From Athripsodes cinereus (lineage: Eukaryota; Arthropoda; Insecta; Trichoptera; Leptoceridae): 64,000 nt of DNA. The position numbers and the translations under genes are program-made. Shown here in pieces: positions 19,915 to 31,383 of this stretch. Within the stretch, counting starts at the first letter, position 1. The number at the start of each line of letters is the position of its first letter. Where the stretch lies: positions 868,001 to 932,000 of the forward strand of contig OX388318.1 of the NCBI GenBank assembly GCA_947579605.1. The letters are read 5' to 3'. Under the pieces are notes generated by a model, which saw nothing but the letters and a program-made list of their open reading frames with translations, searched no databases and was not told the DNA's origin.

Positions 19915-21053
19915 ACCAACTATGAAATACGAATATTTGCGATATGGAAAGAGTCACCAAAGTACATTTAAAGGTAAAAACGAAATAGGAAATTTTTCGA
20001 CAAATGATTGTAGAGGAAAGAGTTCTCCCGCAAATAAAAAGAAAAATGTAGAAATGGATATTATAAGGCAGCATATTGACAGTTTTCCGAGGATACAAAC
20101 ACATTATGTAAGAAAAAGCTCACAAAGGCAATATTTAAACAAAGATTTAAGAATTCAAATAATGTATAATTCATATAAAAAGAATTGTACAGGAAAAAGT
20201 TTAAATCCTGCGAGTCTCTCAACTTATAAATCTTTTTTTTGCATGAACTTTAACTTGTCAAACCAAACCAAAAAAAAATCAATGTCCATCACTTGCACAA
20301 ACTTTGCTGCCTCTACAGATAAGGCTAAGCTCGAAGAAGAATTTCGAACATCAAACATGAAAAACTGAGTGTAATGCTGCAAAGGCAACTGACAAAGAAA
20401 GGGCAAAATTGGAGCCTTCATTTATAACGGCCACCTTTGATCTACAAATACCAAAGTCAGAGATTTCACAGTTTTATTATGCCCGAAAAGTGTGAGACAG
20501 TGGTAAGGCAAGCTGTTTTTGGTTTGAGTTAAATGGAAAACGCAGCAGCTCAGAAATCGGATCAGCTTTGTTCAAGTGGATGGAAAGTCTCCCGACAGAA
20601 GTCACAGAAATCGCATTATTTTCTGACACATGTGGTGGTCAAAACCGTGACAAAAACATTGCAGCTTTGTTTTATTTACTGTAATGAAACATCCAAACAT
20701 TCACATTATTGAACACAAATTTCTAGAGTCCGGACATTCTTTCATGGAATGTGATAGTATGCATTCAGCTATAGAAGAGAAGCAAGAAATAAATTGGTTT
20801 ACGGCATGAGTGGTTGGATGGAAATATTTAAAAACGCAAGAGGTCGAGCTTCTGCTCGGGAGCCATATGGAGTAAAAGAGATGAAAATTGATGAAATTTT
20901 AGATTTGCAATGGCTTTCGAATCGCATGATGAAAAATCGTTTGAAAGATGAAAAAGATGATACTATTAAGTGGCTTAAAATAAAATGTTATCATAGAGAA
21001 AATAATTGCCGGGAAAATTGTATACGCGAATCGCGGCAAAATTGCATTAATTG
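19915..21053 (+). pseudogene. SD-x-CGGQN family, copy B
   Basis: A second, more diverged copy in the same orientation. Motifs in order: KSSPANKKKNVEMDIIRQHI and DSFPRIQTHYVRKSSQRQYL (about 20025-20130), KLEPSFITATFDLQIPK (about 20408), FSDTCGGQNRDKNIAALFY (about 20618), SGHSFMECDSMHSAIEE (about 20732) and RENCIRESRQNCIN at the end. Stops and shifts break it into at least four frames. The family function is unknown; the SD-x-CGGQN acid residues and multicopy nature suggest a transposase-like nuclease, but that is inference. Confidence 0.6.
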
Positions 21054-21187
21054 AAATCGTGTCTAATTCCTAGTATGCATGCATGATAACCACATGCAAC
21101 CTTGATGGAATAGGGATGATAATGATGATGTTCGAGGGATAATCACATGAGTGCAGTGCTCTCTGATATTTACTATGCGTGATCAAA

Positions 21188-21330
21188 ATAAGATATTTAT
21201 TTATTTATACAATAAACGGCTGAAACAGCCTTTACAAACATAATAACAAAAAGAAAACAGTCAAGTGAAAAAACAATGTATATCATATAAGGAGAACAAT
21301 ATAAAACTTAGATACCTATATTATATTATA
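21188..21330 (-). mobile_element. LINE 3' end remnant, minus strand
   Basis: Read on the minus strand, the segment ends in TGTATAAATAAATAAATATC, a typical LINE 3' tail, preceded by GTTTGTAAAGGCTGTTTCAGC. A similar layout is seen at 52017-52180 (minus). No coding sequence remains. Confidence 0.4.
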
Positions 21331-21400
21331 GGATAAATAAAAAATTTATTAGGGTAGGTGCATAATTCTATTTCAAAAATTGTTGCGTATTTTTAGCAAA

Positions 21401-23363
21401 ATGGAGGAAATTATTGTTATGGAGGAAGGTGATACTATTGACAGGGCAGGACCATCTACACCAAAAAAAAGGCGTGCTGCTCGCGGAGGGGATTTACGTC
21501 TTAATGAAAAATCCAAACATCGGGAGCAAAAATTTAGACCAGAGTGGGTGAATTTAAGTCCTGGCTTAGGCCGATAATGGGTGATCCGTTTAAAGCCAAG
21601 TACTCTCTGTGCCAGAAAGACTTAAAATCTGAGCTTACAGTAATCAAAAGGCACATGCTAGGTCAGAAACACCAGGAAAGGATTGCCGATGCTCAACCTA
21701 AGAGTAGAGCTATTTTGGAAGCATTTGCCAAAAAACATACCGAGAATGACCCCGTTGAAGATGCGGAAATAAAGCATTGTGGATTTGCAGCGGCCCACAA
21801 TCTATCCTTTCAAACAATGGCCCACCTATCGTTGTTGATGAAAGAATGTTTTCCGGATTCTAACATAGCTAAACAAATGCACGTCAAAAGAACAAAGGCT
21901 AAAAGTATTATAAAAAATGGAATCGGCGCAACGGAAAAACAGGAGATCATTGAAAAGTTAAAAACATCACACTTTTCCATACTGATGGACGAATCTACGG
22001 ATATCAGTTGTGTCAAATCGGCCTGCATTGTCGTGCGGTATTATAGTGAGGAGGATGGCGGCATTGTTAGCCGTTTTTTTTGAGCTGGCACAGGTGTTTT
22101 CAGCCAACGATGCTGAAGGAGCTGATGTGGGAGCGACGGATGAAAGGCTTTTTTATCTCACTTTAGAATGTTTTAAAAATCATAATATTCCAGTTCAAAA
22201 CATCGTTGGTTTCGGGTCCGACAACTGTAATGCGACGATGGGAGCCAACAACTCTGTGGCGTCGAGATTTAAAGAACTTTGTCCAAATATTACAATTTTG
22301 GGTTGTATTTGCCACTCGATCCATTTGTGTGCCTCAGCAGCTTGCAAAGAGCTACCAAGAACTCCGGAAGACTTGGTTAGAAACATATACGCCTATTTTA
22401 ATTGTAGTGCAAAACGAAGAGCACAGTTGGCACAATTTCAAACATTTATGGACCTCGATGTGCTTCAAATGTTACATTCTAGTCAGACGAGATGGTTATC
22501 GTTAAACGCGGTAGTAGACCGAATTGTTAACCAGTGGGACGCCCTCCCTTTATACTTCGACGACCAATGGATAGGGCATAGATTGAGAAATTCAGAATCA
22601 ATCCACATAGCGCTGAACGACCCCAGTGTAAAGGCATATTTCCTTTTCTTGGCGTGGGTGTTACCCAAATTTACAATGATGAACAAATTTTTCCAGTCCT
22701 CAAAGGTGGTCATTACAAATCTGCATGAAAGGATGTCTTTGGCATATAAAGAACTCTTACAGACGTACCTAAAAAGGGATTATATCAAGTCAAAAGCCAC
22801 TGGAAGAACTGGATCCTGGAAATACTGTAGCGTTTCGCCAATAAACATGGTAGGTATACTTAAATAGAAAAGAAAAACAGTTGTTTATGATATCGATGTA
22901 TACATTTTTTTTATTATTATATTTACATGCGTATACATTATTTATCATTTTGCTTTAATTTTAGATTTACCAGGGGGTTGCAGTAATGACCCACAATTCC
23001 CGGCCTGAAGTTGCAAATAATCCCAGAATGATAGAGGATTTTCAACATAACTGTCGAAATTTTTTAGTCAAAGCATGTCAGGAAATCAAAGGGCGTTATA
23101 ATTTCAAAGACAACATACTAGCGGATCTCAAATATTTTAATCCATCTGTAGCTCTGGATCCAGTTTCAAGAGATAACATGCCAAGCATTGTCAAAATAGC
23201 GTCAATGTTGCCACGCTGTGCTCCTCAAGATGAAGCTTCCTTACAATTGATTGACGATGAATGGAGGCGACTGCCAAATTGTGCTAGTTCATTGCCGTCT
23301 GAGATAAAAAGCACTAGCGACTGGACAAGTTTTGGCACTAAGTATGTTACCTGTGATTTGTGA
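21401..23363 (+). pseudogene. hAT transposase (ZBED5-like), decayed, one intron
   Basis: A BED-type zinc-finger start (KFRPEWV, then KAKYSLC, KRHMLGQKHQER) leads to a hAT core: LMDESTDISCVKSACIVVRYY (about 21984), VGFGSDNCNATMGANN, LGCICHSIHLCASAACKELP (about 22300) and TRWLSLNAVVDRI. One frameshift lies near 21550 between the first two frames, and one at the T8 run at about 22074-22081. A 115-bp GT-AG intron, 22850-22964, joins two frames in phase. The dimerisation part follows (DNILADLKYFNPSVALDP, DDEWRRLPN). The frame ends at 23361, near a second possible donor (GTATGT at 23341). The C-terminal hAT dimerisation block is missing. It is unrelated to the small hAT-type MITEs elsewhere in the window. 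Confidence 0.8.
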
Positions 23364-23925
23364 AGGTATTTCGTTTATATTTGCATTAATAAGGATAATT
23401 ATGACGATGACGATGACTATGAATTAATGGATATATGCATGAATTTAATTAATGTATTGTCAGGATGCAAAACATCCGACATAAGTAAATAGGTTATATG
23501 TCAAAAAGATTCAAATTCCCCGCCGAATTAGAAAACCACAAATCACTTTTTAGTTTCAAATTGTCAATCCTGTAAAAAGTAAATAAGGGACACCAACATA
23601 AAAATGCCCAGTTCACTCGTTTTGTCTATGCCCCTTCCTCTTCCGTTTTGACCATGGCGTAGGATAGCACGCCTAGTGACGCTCTCTGTTTTAAATATTC
23701 TGTAAATTCACAAAAATAGTGAAAAATGGCTGAAAAAGACACCATAAGTGTCTAGTCTAGTGCCCAGAACCAGACCTGAGAACGGGAACAGATATAACGG
23801 TGTCTGTAGTGCTTACAGGGAAGACGCGAAGCACCAAGGCGTGGTCAACCCCAACGCAAAGAGTTAGTAAAGCTATTCATCTGTGTTGAACACCGAAATG
23901 GTGTTCAACACAACACCACAATAGA
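23364..23925. other. Non-coding spacer before viral fragment 2
   Basis: No gene is supported. The part 23720-23925 is GC-richer than its surroundings and contains a short hairpin-like segment (GTGTTGAACACCGAAATGG and GTGTTCAACACAACACC, about 23883-23916). It could be a 5' untranslated region of the Gypsy element that joins the viral fragment downstream, but no primer-binding site could be identified. Confidence 0.35.
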
Positions 23926-25940
23926 TTTCCTGAGCTTAACCAGTACTCCTCAGAGTACATGGCGTGCCTACTCTCTACATCAAGGATACTAGGGGGCTTC
24001 CCTGTGACTCTCTTTGCCAATTTTTATACTCGATCTGTGCAAGATCCTCTCACCACCAACTTACATTTAGTAAGAGAGTTTATGATGTCTCCTCGCCATT
24101 CAAGACACATGTCTAGGATACCATCTACCAGAATGAAACCCACAGATCCAGTTATGCTTATCAAGGACCCGCAATCTCTCCCATTAGTGATGTCTATCCA
24201 GCCTGAGAATTATATGAAAGGGATTATTGCCAAAGGTCTCCCGGATCTGATAAAGAGCAAAGAGGTAACACCTTTATTCGGCCCTGATATGGAGGATGAG
24301 AAGGCAAACCTTGTCCATAACACCCTGCAATCCAAAGTTGATATCCAAATTGATGACACTCTCCAATGTAGGAAAGCAGGAGGCACTGATCAGTAAGTTT
24401 TCTAACACACGCTCCATTCAGTCCATTGCGACGCGTGAATGGAATAGCGAGGTAGAGAGGTTAAAGAGTGTTCAGCTCCTAGAGGAAGAATCATTCTCTC
24501 AGATTACAAGGAGAGGAGTCGATGGAACAATTCACAACATCCTAAACAGCCCTTGTCTGACTAGATTGGCCCAACAACTCAGGGAGCTTGGTTGGGGCTT
24601 GCCACTGGAAGGAATAACAATGCCAGCTCAACAGGAGCAATCATGCATATCGCAATGGGACAAAATACATCCCTCCCTTATACCCAGAACCATCACAATT
24701 CTTAGTTCTGCAGATACCCTTAGCCCTCGAACCATCACTCGTGGGGAATACAACCCATACATAGGAGCCCCTACAAGAGTTAGAGCCAAAAGACAACCCC
24801 TTCAGGAGACTGAGTCATACAGCTTCTCGCAAGCCATTCTTCAAGCAATTCAGCTCAGATCTTGGGTTAACGGCGATCAAGTCTTAATGCAGTTACTAGG
24901 AAATATTATTAAGGAGAAAACGACAGCATCAGAAGAGGAACTAGATAGAAGAACTGCCCATGTATACTCCGGAACACTTACTCACAGATTACCATGCCCA
25001 ACAATGAGTAGGGGAGGACAGAGCAATGGAACAAGCAATTTTGCCTAGCACTTTTGGATTTGCTCAAGCACAGCAACTGATTTTGCCAAGAAGGGAACAG
25101 ATTACACCATATGCTTCCAGTCTGTTTTTTTGTACGACTTATCAGTTCTCAACATCATGTACCACAAATATGGCGTAATACCTGATAAAATGGGTATATT
25201 CTTAGCACCAGGATGCTGCATATGGACCATAGCACCAGAGGTATTCTCGTTGCCTGTTAGTTATTATAGAGGTGTAGTGATTCCAACGGCAATCCTTGAA
25301 ATAGGTACAACCACATCCTCCAATATCCCATTTGAATGTGCCAAAGCTGATGCAACTAGATCATATGCGGCTCACAAGTTTGCCGTATGGATACTGAATA
25401 GACGAGATACATCCATCATATCAGCCTTAGAGAGGAGAGCTATTACCGAGACATCAACTCCACCCTTTGTCAACCTCTAGGAAACTAGTCGACTAGATTT
25501 AAGAGAGTTCTTCCCTATGTTAATTAGTTATTTGTTAATATTTGATAGGAAGATGTCGTCCAATCTTTCAGACGAATTGACATCCATGAAAGAGTCACCC
25601 ACAAGAATTGGTATAGACGATGTAGCGGATACAATTTTGCTGTCTGGACTAACACATTCATTTTGTTCACTAGCCAAAATTCAAGTAGACTCTATAACAA
25701 CAAAAATTGAATGGCGGAACCACATACTATCATATCTCGCTACTATCCATGGTCTAGATGAAAGAGGTCTCCTTCTATCAAAGATGTGTCTCTTACCAGA
25801 AGAGAGCACTCACCTGTTGGATAGGTGGATCAAGAGTTTACTGTACCATTTCCAGCTCAGCAAAAGAGCTTTTCTTGGATTGACAAATCCCCTCATCTCG
25901 GCCATAGAAGCCATCAAGCTCCGCTGTACCAATCAAGGAC
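23926..25940 (+). pseudogene. Endogenous viral element 2: negative-strand RNA virus L protein (post-palm to connector)
   Basis: Covers a long run of L: SRILGGFPVTLF (about 23986; the LGG-F/Y-P box), a second frame from about 24390 with NPYIGAPTRVRAKRQPLQ, LRSWVNGDQVLMQL, HVYSGTLTHRLPCP and MSRGG (capping domain), then STATDFAKKGTDY and the connector (SNIPFECAKADATRSY). Breaks are a frameshift at about 24390, an in-frame stop at 25046-25048 and another at 25478-25480. The LGG-P box is shared with element 3 in clearly different flanking sequence, so this is a different virus lineage. It ends by running into Gypsy pol near 25940. No viral signals are retained. Confidence 0.8.
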
Positions 25941-25944
25941 CAAA

Positions 25945-26495
25945 ATTCAGATATCCCGACATGGCATTGTCTGAAGATGGAGAACACCCAATAGCCTTCT
26001 ATTCACGAACACTGACCAAGCATGAGAGGAATTACAGTGTAACCGAAAGGGAACTTTTGGCTGTCCTGGATTCTGTCCATAACTATTGAGCCTACGTGGA
26101 AGGAGCTCATTTTACCATAATTACAGACCATAGCAGTCTCCAATGGATGCACTCTCTTGAAAACCCTTCGGGAAGACTCGCCCGTTGGGCAATCAGACTT
26201 TGTCAATATGATTTTAATGTAGTTCATCGTAAAGGTTCTCAACATGTTGTCCCAGATGCTTTGTCTAGAATTGAAGTAAATGTTATTTCTACCCTTGCCT
26301 CTTTACCCGACACGCAGGATAAATGGTACAAGCGAATTTTTTCAGGATGGATTAAAAACCCACAACGTTTTCCCAATTACCTCATTCAAAATGATTGTTT
26401 AGGTACTGCGTCACGACAAAGACCAAGATAATCAAAGTCCTCATTGTACGTGGAAGTTGGTAATTCCACAGGAAAATCGTCAGCAAATTATCCTC
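25945..26495 (+). pseudogene. Gypsy-type LTR retrotransposon RNase H fragment
   Basis: The sequence encodes the connection and RNase H of a Gypsy pol: RYPD, GEHPIAFYSRTLTKHERNYS, TERELLAVLDSV, a stop at 26087-26089, then GAHFTIITDHSSLQWM (the catalytic TDH), VHRKGSQHVVPDALSR. It then decays and is cut by the piggyBac element at TTAA (26496-26499). No reverse transcriptase or integrase is recognisable. It is directly continuous with viral fragment 2 on its left. Confidence 0.8.
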
Positions 26496-26499
26496 TTAA

Positions 26500-28338
26500 G
26501 ACCCTGGGTACACATATGTGTACCTTCACAAAAAATCAAAATATAAGCTCATCTATCGATTTTTGCATAATGTTTCTTGTTTGTATCAATAAGAAGATAT
26601 CCTAGTTACGGTATATGCCCACAGAGTGCAGCATTAGCGCTCTCATCTCGTTAAAACAATCATTCTTATCAGTGTGTTGGGATTTTTTTTCAAAATAGCT
26701 GCCTCGAGTCGTTACGTTAGCGGTAAGTTTTTGTTTTATTATGATTTATTTATTATTTTTAGTGAAATATGATGAGAATAGATATACCTTTACAATTATA
26801 ATTTAGTTTTAAATGAATTAACGATTATTAGTCTGTAATACTGATGTAAAGTTGAGGTACACATATGTGCACCTCAGGTTTCAACTGTGTAGTAACACGA
26901 CACCCATAGTATGCAGTATAATTATGTTTGTGTTAATATTGAAAAGTGTTACTAAATTAACCTAATTATGGAAAAAGTTTAAATCTTCAAGTGTTTATAG
27001 AAAACAGATTAGTTAATAGTGATTTTTTTCATTCTAGATAACATAAAATACTAGTAAATATAATAAAATGACAATTTTTAGGTACCATTCTTTAGGTCGA
27101 TGGGAGCAAAGGCAATACGTTCCATCTAAACCAAATCCACTGGATTTAAAAAAAATGTTATTGCCGCTACTGATGGTTTAGTATTGGATTTCCAGATTTA
27201 CACAGGATCCTATACAGTAAATGTACAAGATATGAAGGAGCTTGGACTTGGTGCAGGAATAGTAAAAATGATGTGTCGTACTGTTTCTAATGAAACAGTT
27301 TTATATAAGGAACGATTTTTTACTAGTATCAAATTGGCAATTTTTTTAAATAAAAAAAATTACATTTATTTGGTTGACACAGTTGGTCAACCAAATTGGA
27401 GACGTACAATTTTTTTAAAGTGATAAAGAATTGCAACATGGTGAATGGGACAAATGGGTACGGCAAGATGACAAAGTGTGTATCTTGAAGTGGAAGGACA
27501 CAAAATCTGAAACTATGTTTTCCATGTGTGTTGGAAGTTCTCCTGCTGGACAATGTAAAAGATGGGACAAGGGGGCGAAAAGGAAAATAGATGTAGACCA
27601 ATCAGCAGTTATTAAAATGTATAACTCTGCCATGGGAGGAATTGATTTATGTGATAGGTTAATTGCCTATTACAGAACATCGATGCGCACAAGAAAATAG
27701 CCAGTTCGTTGTTTTAGCCACTTTGTTGACCTGGCCGTTGTAAATTGTTGGTTGGTTTATGTAAGATGTTGTAAGAGAGAAAATATTCCTCGAAAAGATC
27801 AACTTGGGCTAATGGAGTATCGCCTAAAAATTGCTACAGCAATGATAAAATACGAAGGGGGAAGAATTGAATAGTCATTTGTAGGAGGTTCTTGTAATAC
27901 AACAAGCTCTTCTGGAAATCGATGAGAACCAGCAACCAGCAAAAAAGAGGCAAAGGTGCATTGTACCACAACCTATTACTGAAATCCGGTACGATAACAC
28001 AGGTCATTTTCCGGAATATCAGAACGATAATTTTGCGTCAAAATGCAGGTTTGAAGGCTGCAATTCACGCTGTAGAATAAAATTCAGCAAATGCAACGTT
28101 TGTCTTTGTGTATTAAAAAATAATTGCTTTAAAAAGTATCACACGGTTCAATAATTACCTACTTTCATATTAATTTTTTTTATTACTTGAGACCTGAGGT
28201 GCACATATGTGTACCATCGATATTTTTGCTCCATATGAAAAAAAATATATTTTTTCTACAAATGTGTTTTACTTGTTCCCTATACTCTCAAAAAATCAAC
28301 ATTTCACTTTTGAAATAAGTATCTTTTGTGTTTGGGTC
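26500..28338 (+). mobile_element. piggyBac-like element between TTAA duplications
   Basis: TTAA occurs at 26496-26499 and 28339-28342, flanking inverted ends GACCC / GGGTC. A perfect 18-bp palindrome, GGTACACATATGTGTACC, lies 7 bp inside the left end (26507-26524). Near-copies are at 26857-26874 and 28198-28215. These subterminal palindromes are probable transposase sites. The interior carries a broken transposase. Confidence 0.85.
27061..28152 (+). pseudogene. piggyBac-type transposase, C-terminal half, decayed
   Basis: Recognisable DDE_Tnp_1_7 segments in shifting frames: RQYVPSKPNPLDLK (about 27112), then DFQIYTGSYTVNV (27187), LGLGAGIVKMM, the WKDTKSETMFS and MYNSAMGGIDLCDRLIAYYRT block (27615-27680; conserved MGGVD-type motif), and the C-terminal zinc-binding ribbon (CRFEGCNSRCRIKFSKCNV, about 28045-28110, ending CFKKYH). 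Stops and shifts exclude function. The N-terminal half is not recognised. Confidence 0.75.
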
Positions 28339-28342
28339 TTAA

Positions 28343-28870
28343 GAGGTTATAAGTAACTATCAAAAGGGGTGCATGCTGTATAAATTTTATACCTTCAAAA
28401 AACATGCGTGCAAAAATGTTGTCAAAAGATTTATATAATCAAATATTGGACACTGAACAGGCTGCTTCTGACGACGAAGAAATTACATTATAAAAATTTT
28501 AGTTTGGGACTCTTCCATCTTCAACCATTTTTTTTGTGTGTTCATAAAAATGTTAAAAAACTTTACGGAACTATGGAAAGGTTTTGATCCCCGGGTTTGG
28601 CAACAGTTTGAGTTCAGATAAGCTATTTTGTATCCATCAAGGTCAAGGACGTTTATCACGTGTACATAGCATGAGAGCACGGGGGACGACAACGACTGTA
28701 CTCGGGAAAATCCCTTGTTAACACGATAAGATAGTGCCTAACCATACTTTAGTGATGTACGGTAATTTTTCCCTAGAAGTAAGGTAATTTTGGATTCACA
28801 ATCTGGCAACCCTGATGCTGTTAGTTAATTTTTGACAGCTGTTTTGCTTGGATGTGTTTTGGCTCGACTT
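28343..28870. other. Non-coding stretch after the piggyBac element
   Basis: This continues the target sequence of the piggyBac insertion, probably further Gypsy remains too decayed to read. A 28-codon frame at 28411 (ending SDDEEITL) is acidic but not assignable. Confidence 0.35.
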
Positions 28871-28879
28871 TGATTTTTG

Positions 28880-29325
28880 CCTATTCCTAAAAATGGATCA
28901 AAGAATCTGCATCAAATTTTGTGTGAAAAACAAAATAAAGTTATTAGTATTAGAGGTACAGCTCATGGACTTATCTCTAGTTACTTAAAAAACAGAACTG
29001 TTGTAACTAGAAATAAAAAAGTTTCAGCCAACCTGAAGTTCTTAACATCGGAGTTCCACAAGGATCCATACTTGGGCCACTACTTTATCTTCTATACATT
29101 GATAACCTCAGACGACAGAATCTCTCAGACAGATACTTCGTGCATGCAGATGATACACTTCTTATATATAGTAGTAATGATCCAATCCAGTTAGAAACTA
29201 CTATTAACGAAGATTTAAACCAATTTGCTTCATGGTTGTTTAAGAACTCTCTGACAATTAACGAGAAAAAGACAAACTACCTCATACTTAAGCAAAAAAT
29301 AAACGTAACATCAGCTTGAATCTAC
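28880..29325 (+). pseudogene. Jockey-type LINE reverse transcriptase fragment
   Basis: Shifted frames give GVPQGSILGPLLYLLYIDNL-like sequence (about 29050-29106, written in the DNA as ATCGGAGTTCCACAAGG) and an FVHADDTLLIYSS active-site box (about 29135; Tyr/Phe of YADD/FADD replaced by His-Ala). NQFASWLFKNSLTINEKKTNY follows (about 29219). It is a truncated remnant without ends. Confidence 0.7.
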
Positions 29326-30504
29326 TAATTAATGGCATTAATATAACATAAACTAATAAAATGAGATACTTAGAACTTGAAGTTGATGATTCATTAAACT
29401 GGTCAGGTTATATACAAGCTCTTAATGCATGTGCTGAATGGGGAACTAGATACTAATGTGTGTTATGTTATAAAAATAAACTTGTGTCATTTACTATAAG
29501 TGCGCAGACCCATTCCGAATGCTGACTGTGGCATATGGTGAAGCTACCTTGGACCAAAGCAACGTTTATCGGTGGTACAAGATGTTTTCAGAGGGCCGAG
29601 AAGATGTGAACGACGAAGAGCGTGCCGGACGCCTGAGCATGTCAACAACAGACGAAAACATTGATAAAGTGAAGAAAATAGTATTAGCCAATCGTCAAAT
29701 CACCGTTAGAGAAGTTGCTGAGGACCTAAACATATTGATTAGCTTGTGTCATTCGATTTTAACCAATAATTTGGGCATGAGTCGGGTCACTGCAAAATTC
29801 GTGCCAAAGTTGCTCAACTTCGACCAAAAACAGCATTGCGTTAACATTGCTCAGGAGATGTTGGACTCGGTCCGTGACGGCCCAAATGTGCTCCAGAGGA
29901 TCATAACTGGTGACGAATCATGGGTTTATGGTTATGACGTGGAAACCAAAGCTCAATCATCCCAATGGATGCTGCTGCACAACCCAAGACTGAAAAAAGT
30001 GTGTCAAGTTCGGTTGAACGTGAAGGTTTTGCTCAGTTTTCTTTGATTGCAGGGGTAAGGTGCATCATGAGTTCTTGCCAGAGGGTAGTATGGTCAATAA
30101 GGAATATTACCTGCAAGTTACGCGCAATTTGTGCGAAGCAATCTGCCAGAAACGCCCGGAAACTGGCTTTTGCACCATGATAATGCCCCTGCTCACACAT
30201 TGTTGCTTGTGAGCGAATATTTGGCCAAAAACAACACAGCAATGGTGCCGCAGCCACCGTATTCCCCAGACCTGGCCCCCTGTGACTTTTTCCTGTTTCC
30301 AAAACTGAAGAGGCCCATAAAAGTTGCTCGTTGCTGTTCGTGGTCCATCCTCTGGACCTGTAAGACATGCAGACTTGGTGGCCACAAGGAAGACTTTTTC
30401 GCCTTCAAAAACTTCTGTACTTTCTTTGGTAGCCTAATATCCCCTTCAAGTAACTAACGATACTCCATGGAGAAGAAGGCATATTCCCATTTTTTCCCTT
30501 CCGT

Positions 30505-31330
30505 TTTTGCACCAAAATTTTCTTTTAAAAAATCTAGAGTGCTCCCTAGAGAGCATGGGAGCTTCACTCACCATGTCATGGAAAAAATCATGTAGATTAT
30601 TTAGAAGTTGTAATGAAGATTATCCCACTATAGAATCTAGTTTATCCTCTTTGGCTGCAAACTTATATGCAGCTGTTGCTTCAGATAATCAATCTCAAAT
30701 TATATTCTTTGTTTATTTAGTTGAATTAATAGGACTTTTTCAAATAAATTTTAGATTACCTTATATTCAATCGGCTTCTTTCTATCATTTATTACAATCT
30801 TCAAGAATGTTCACACTGACAACAACTGATGGTGAAATATCTAGATTCAATAGTCCAGATATCTTGCGAGACCCCACAAAATTACAATCTGATACTTTAT
30901 TTAAAGGATTGTGCTTATGTCCAAGAACTTTGGGAGGTTATCCTATTGTTTTATATCCTTCTTTATTAGTGAAAGGTTTTCCAGATCAATTATCTTACGA
31001 TATCGCTACTTTGATGATATTAAGAAAGTATTGCATCCCAGGAATCACCAAATTAATTGAAAGAATCATGTCACCCTTCCTATCAAAATCCATGAATTAT
31101 GAACTTCTGAGTATGAATCCTGAATCTATCAACCTAGAAGTAACCTCATCTCCATCGGAAGCCAGAAGAGCAGTAATGATTGAATTTTTAATTAATACAC
31201 CTAGAATTAGACAACCATATGTTAGAGAGTTTTTGAAAATTGTCAATCAGGATCTCAATAAGGAATTGATGAATTTTTTGTTCTCACCTACATCCATTCA
31301 TCCATATAAATACTCATACCTCGGAATTGA
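30505..31330 (+). pseudogene. Endogenous viral element 3: negative-strand RNA virus L protein, post-palm region
   Basis: About 270 codons without a stop resemble the L protein between the polymerase palm and the capping domain: SLTMSWKKSCRLFRSC, AANLYAAVASDNQ, then LCPRTLGGYPIVLYPS (the LGG-P box, about 30925) and VKGFPDQLS. In the virus this region precedes that in fragment 1A, and the style is close to 1A/1B, so 1 and 3 may come from the same or related viruses. The 3' end is lost in a 61-bp tandem repeat. The start is set by similarity (about 30505), not by a viral start. Confidence 0.75.
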
Positions 31331-31383
31331 TGAATTTTTTGTTCTCACCTACATCCATTCATCCATATAAATCCACATACCTC
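31262..31383 (+). repeat. 61-bp tandem duplication at the end of viral fragment 3
   Basis: Two adjacent copies (31262-31322, 31323-31383) begin GGAATTGATGAATTTTTTG and differ only near the end (TACTCATACCTC versus TCCACATACCTC). The duplication shifts and ends the viral frame. Confidence 0.9.

Noticed and set aside
28411..28492. Acidic 28-codon frame as the piggyBac N-terminus
   Set aside because: It lies outside the TTAA-bounded element, so it does not belong to that copy, and it is too short to assign.
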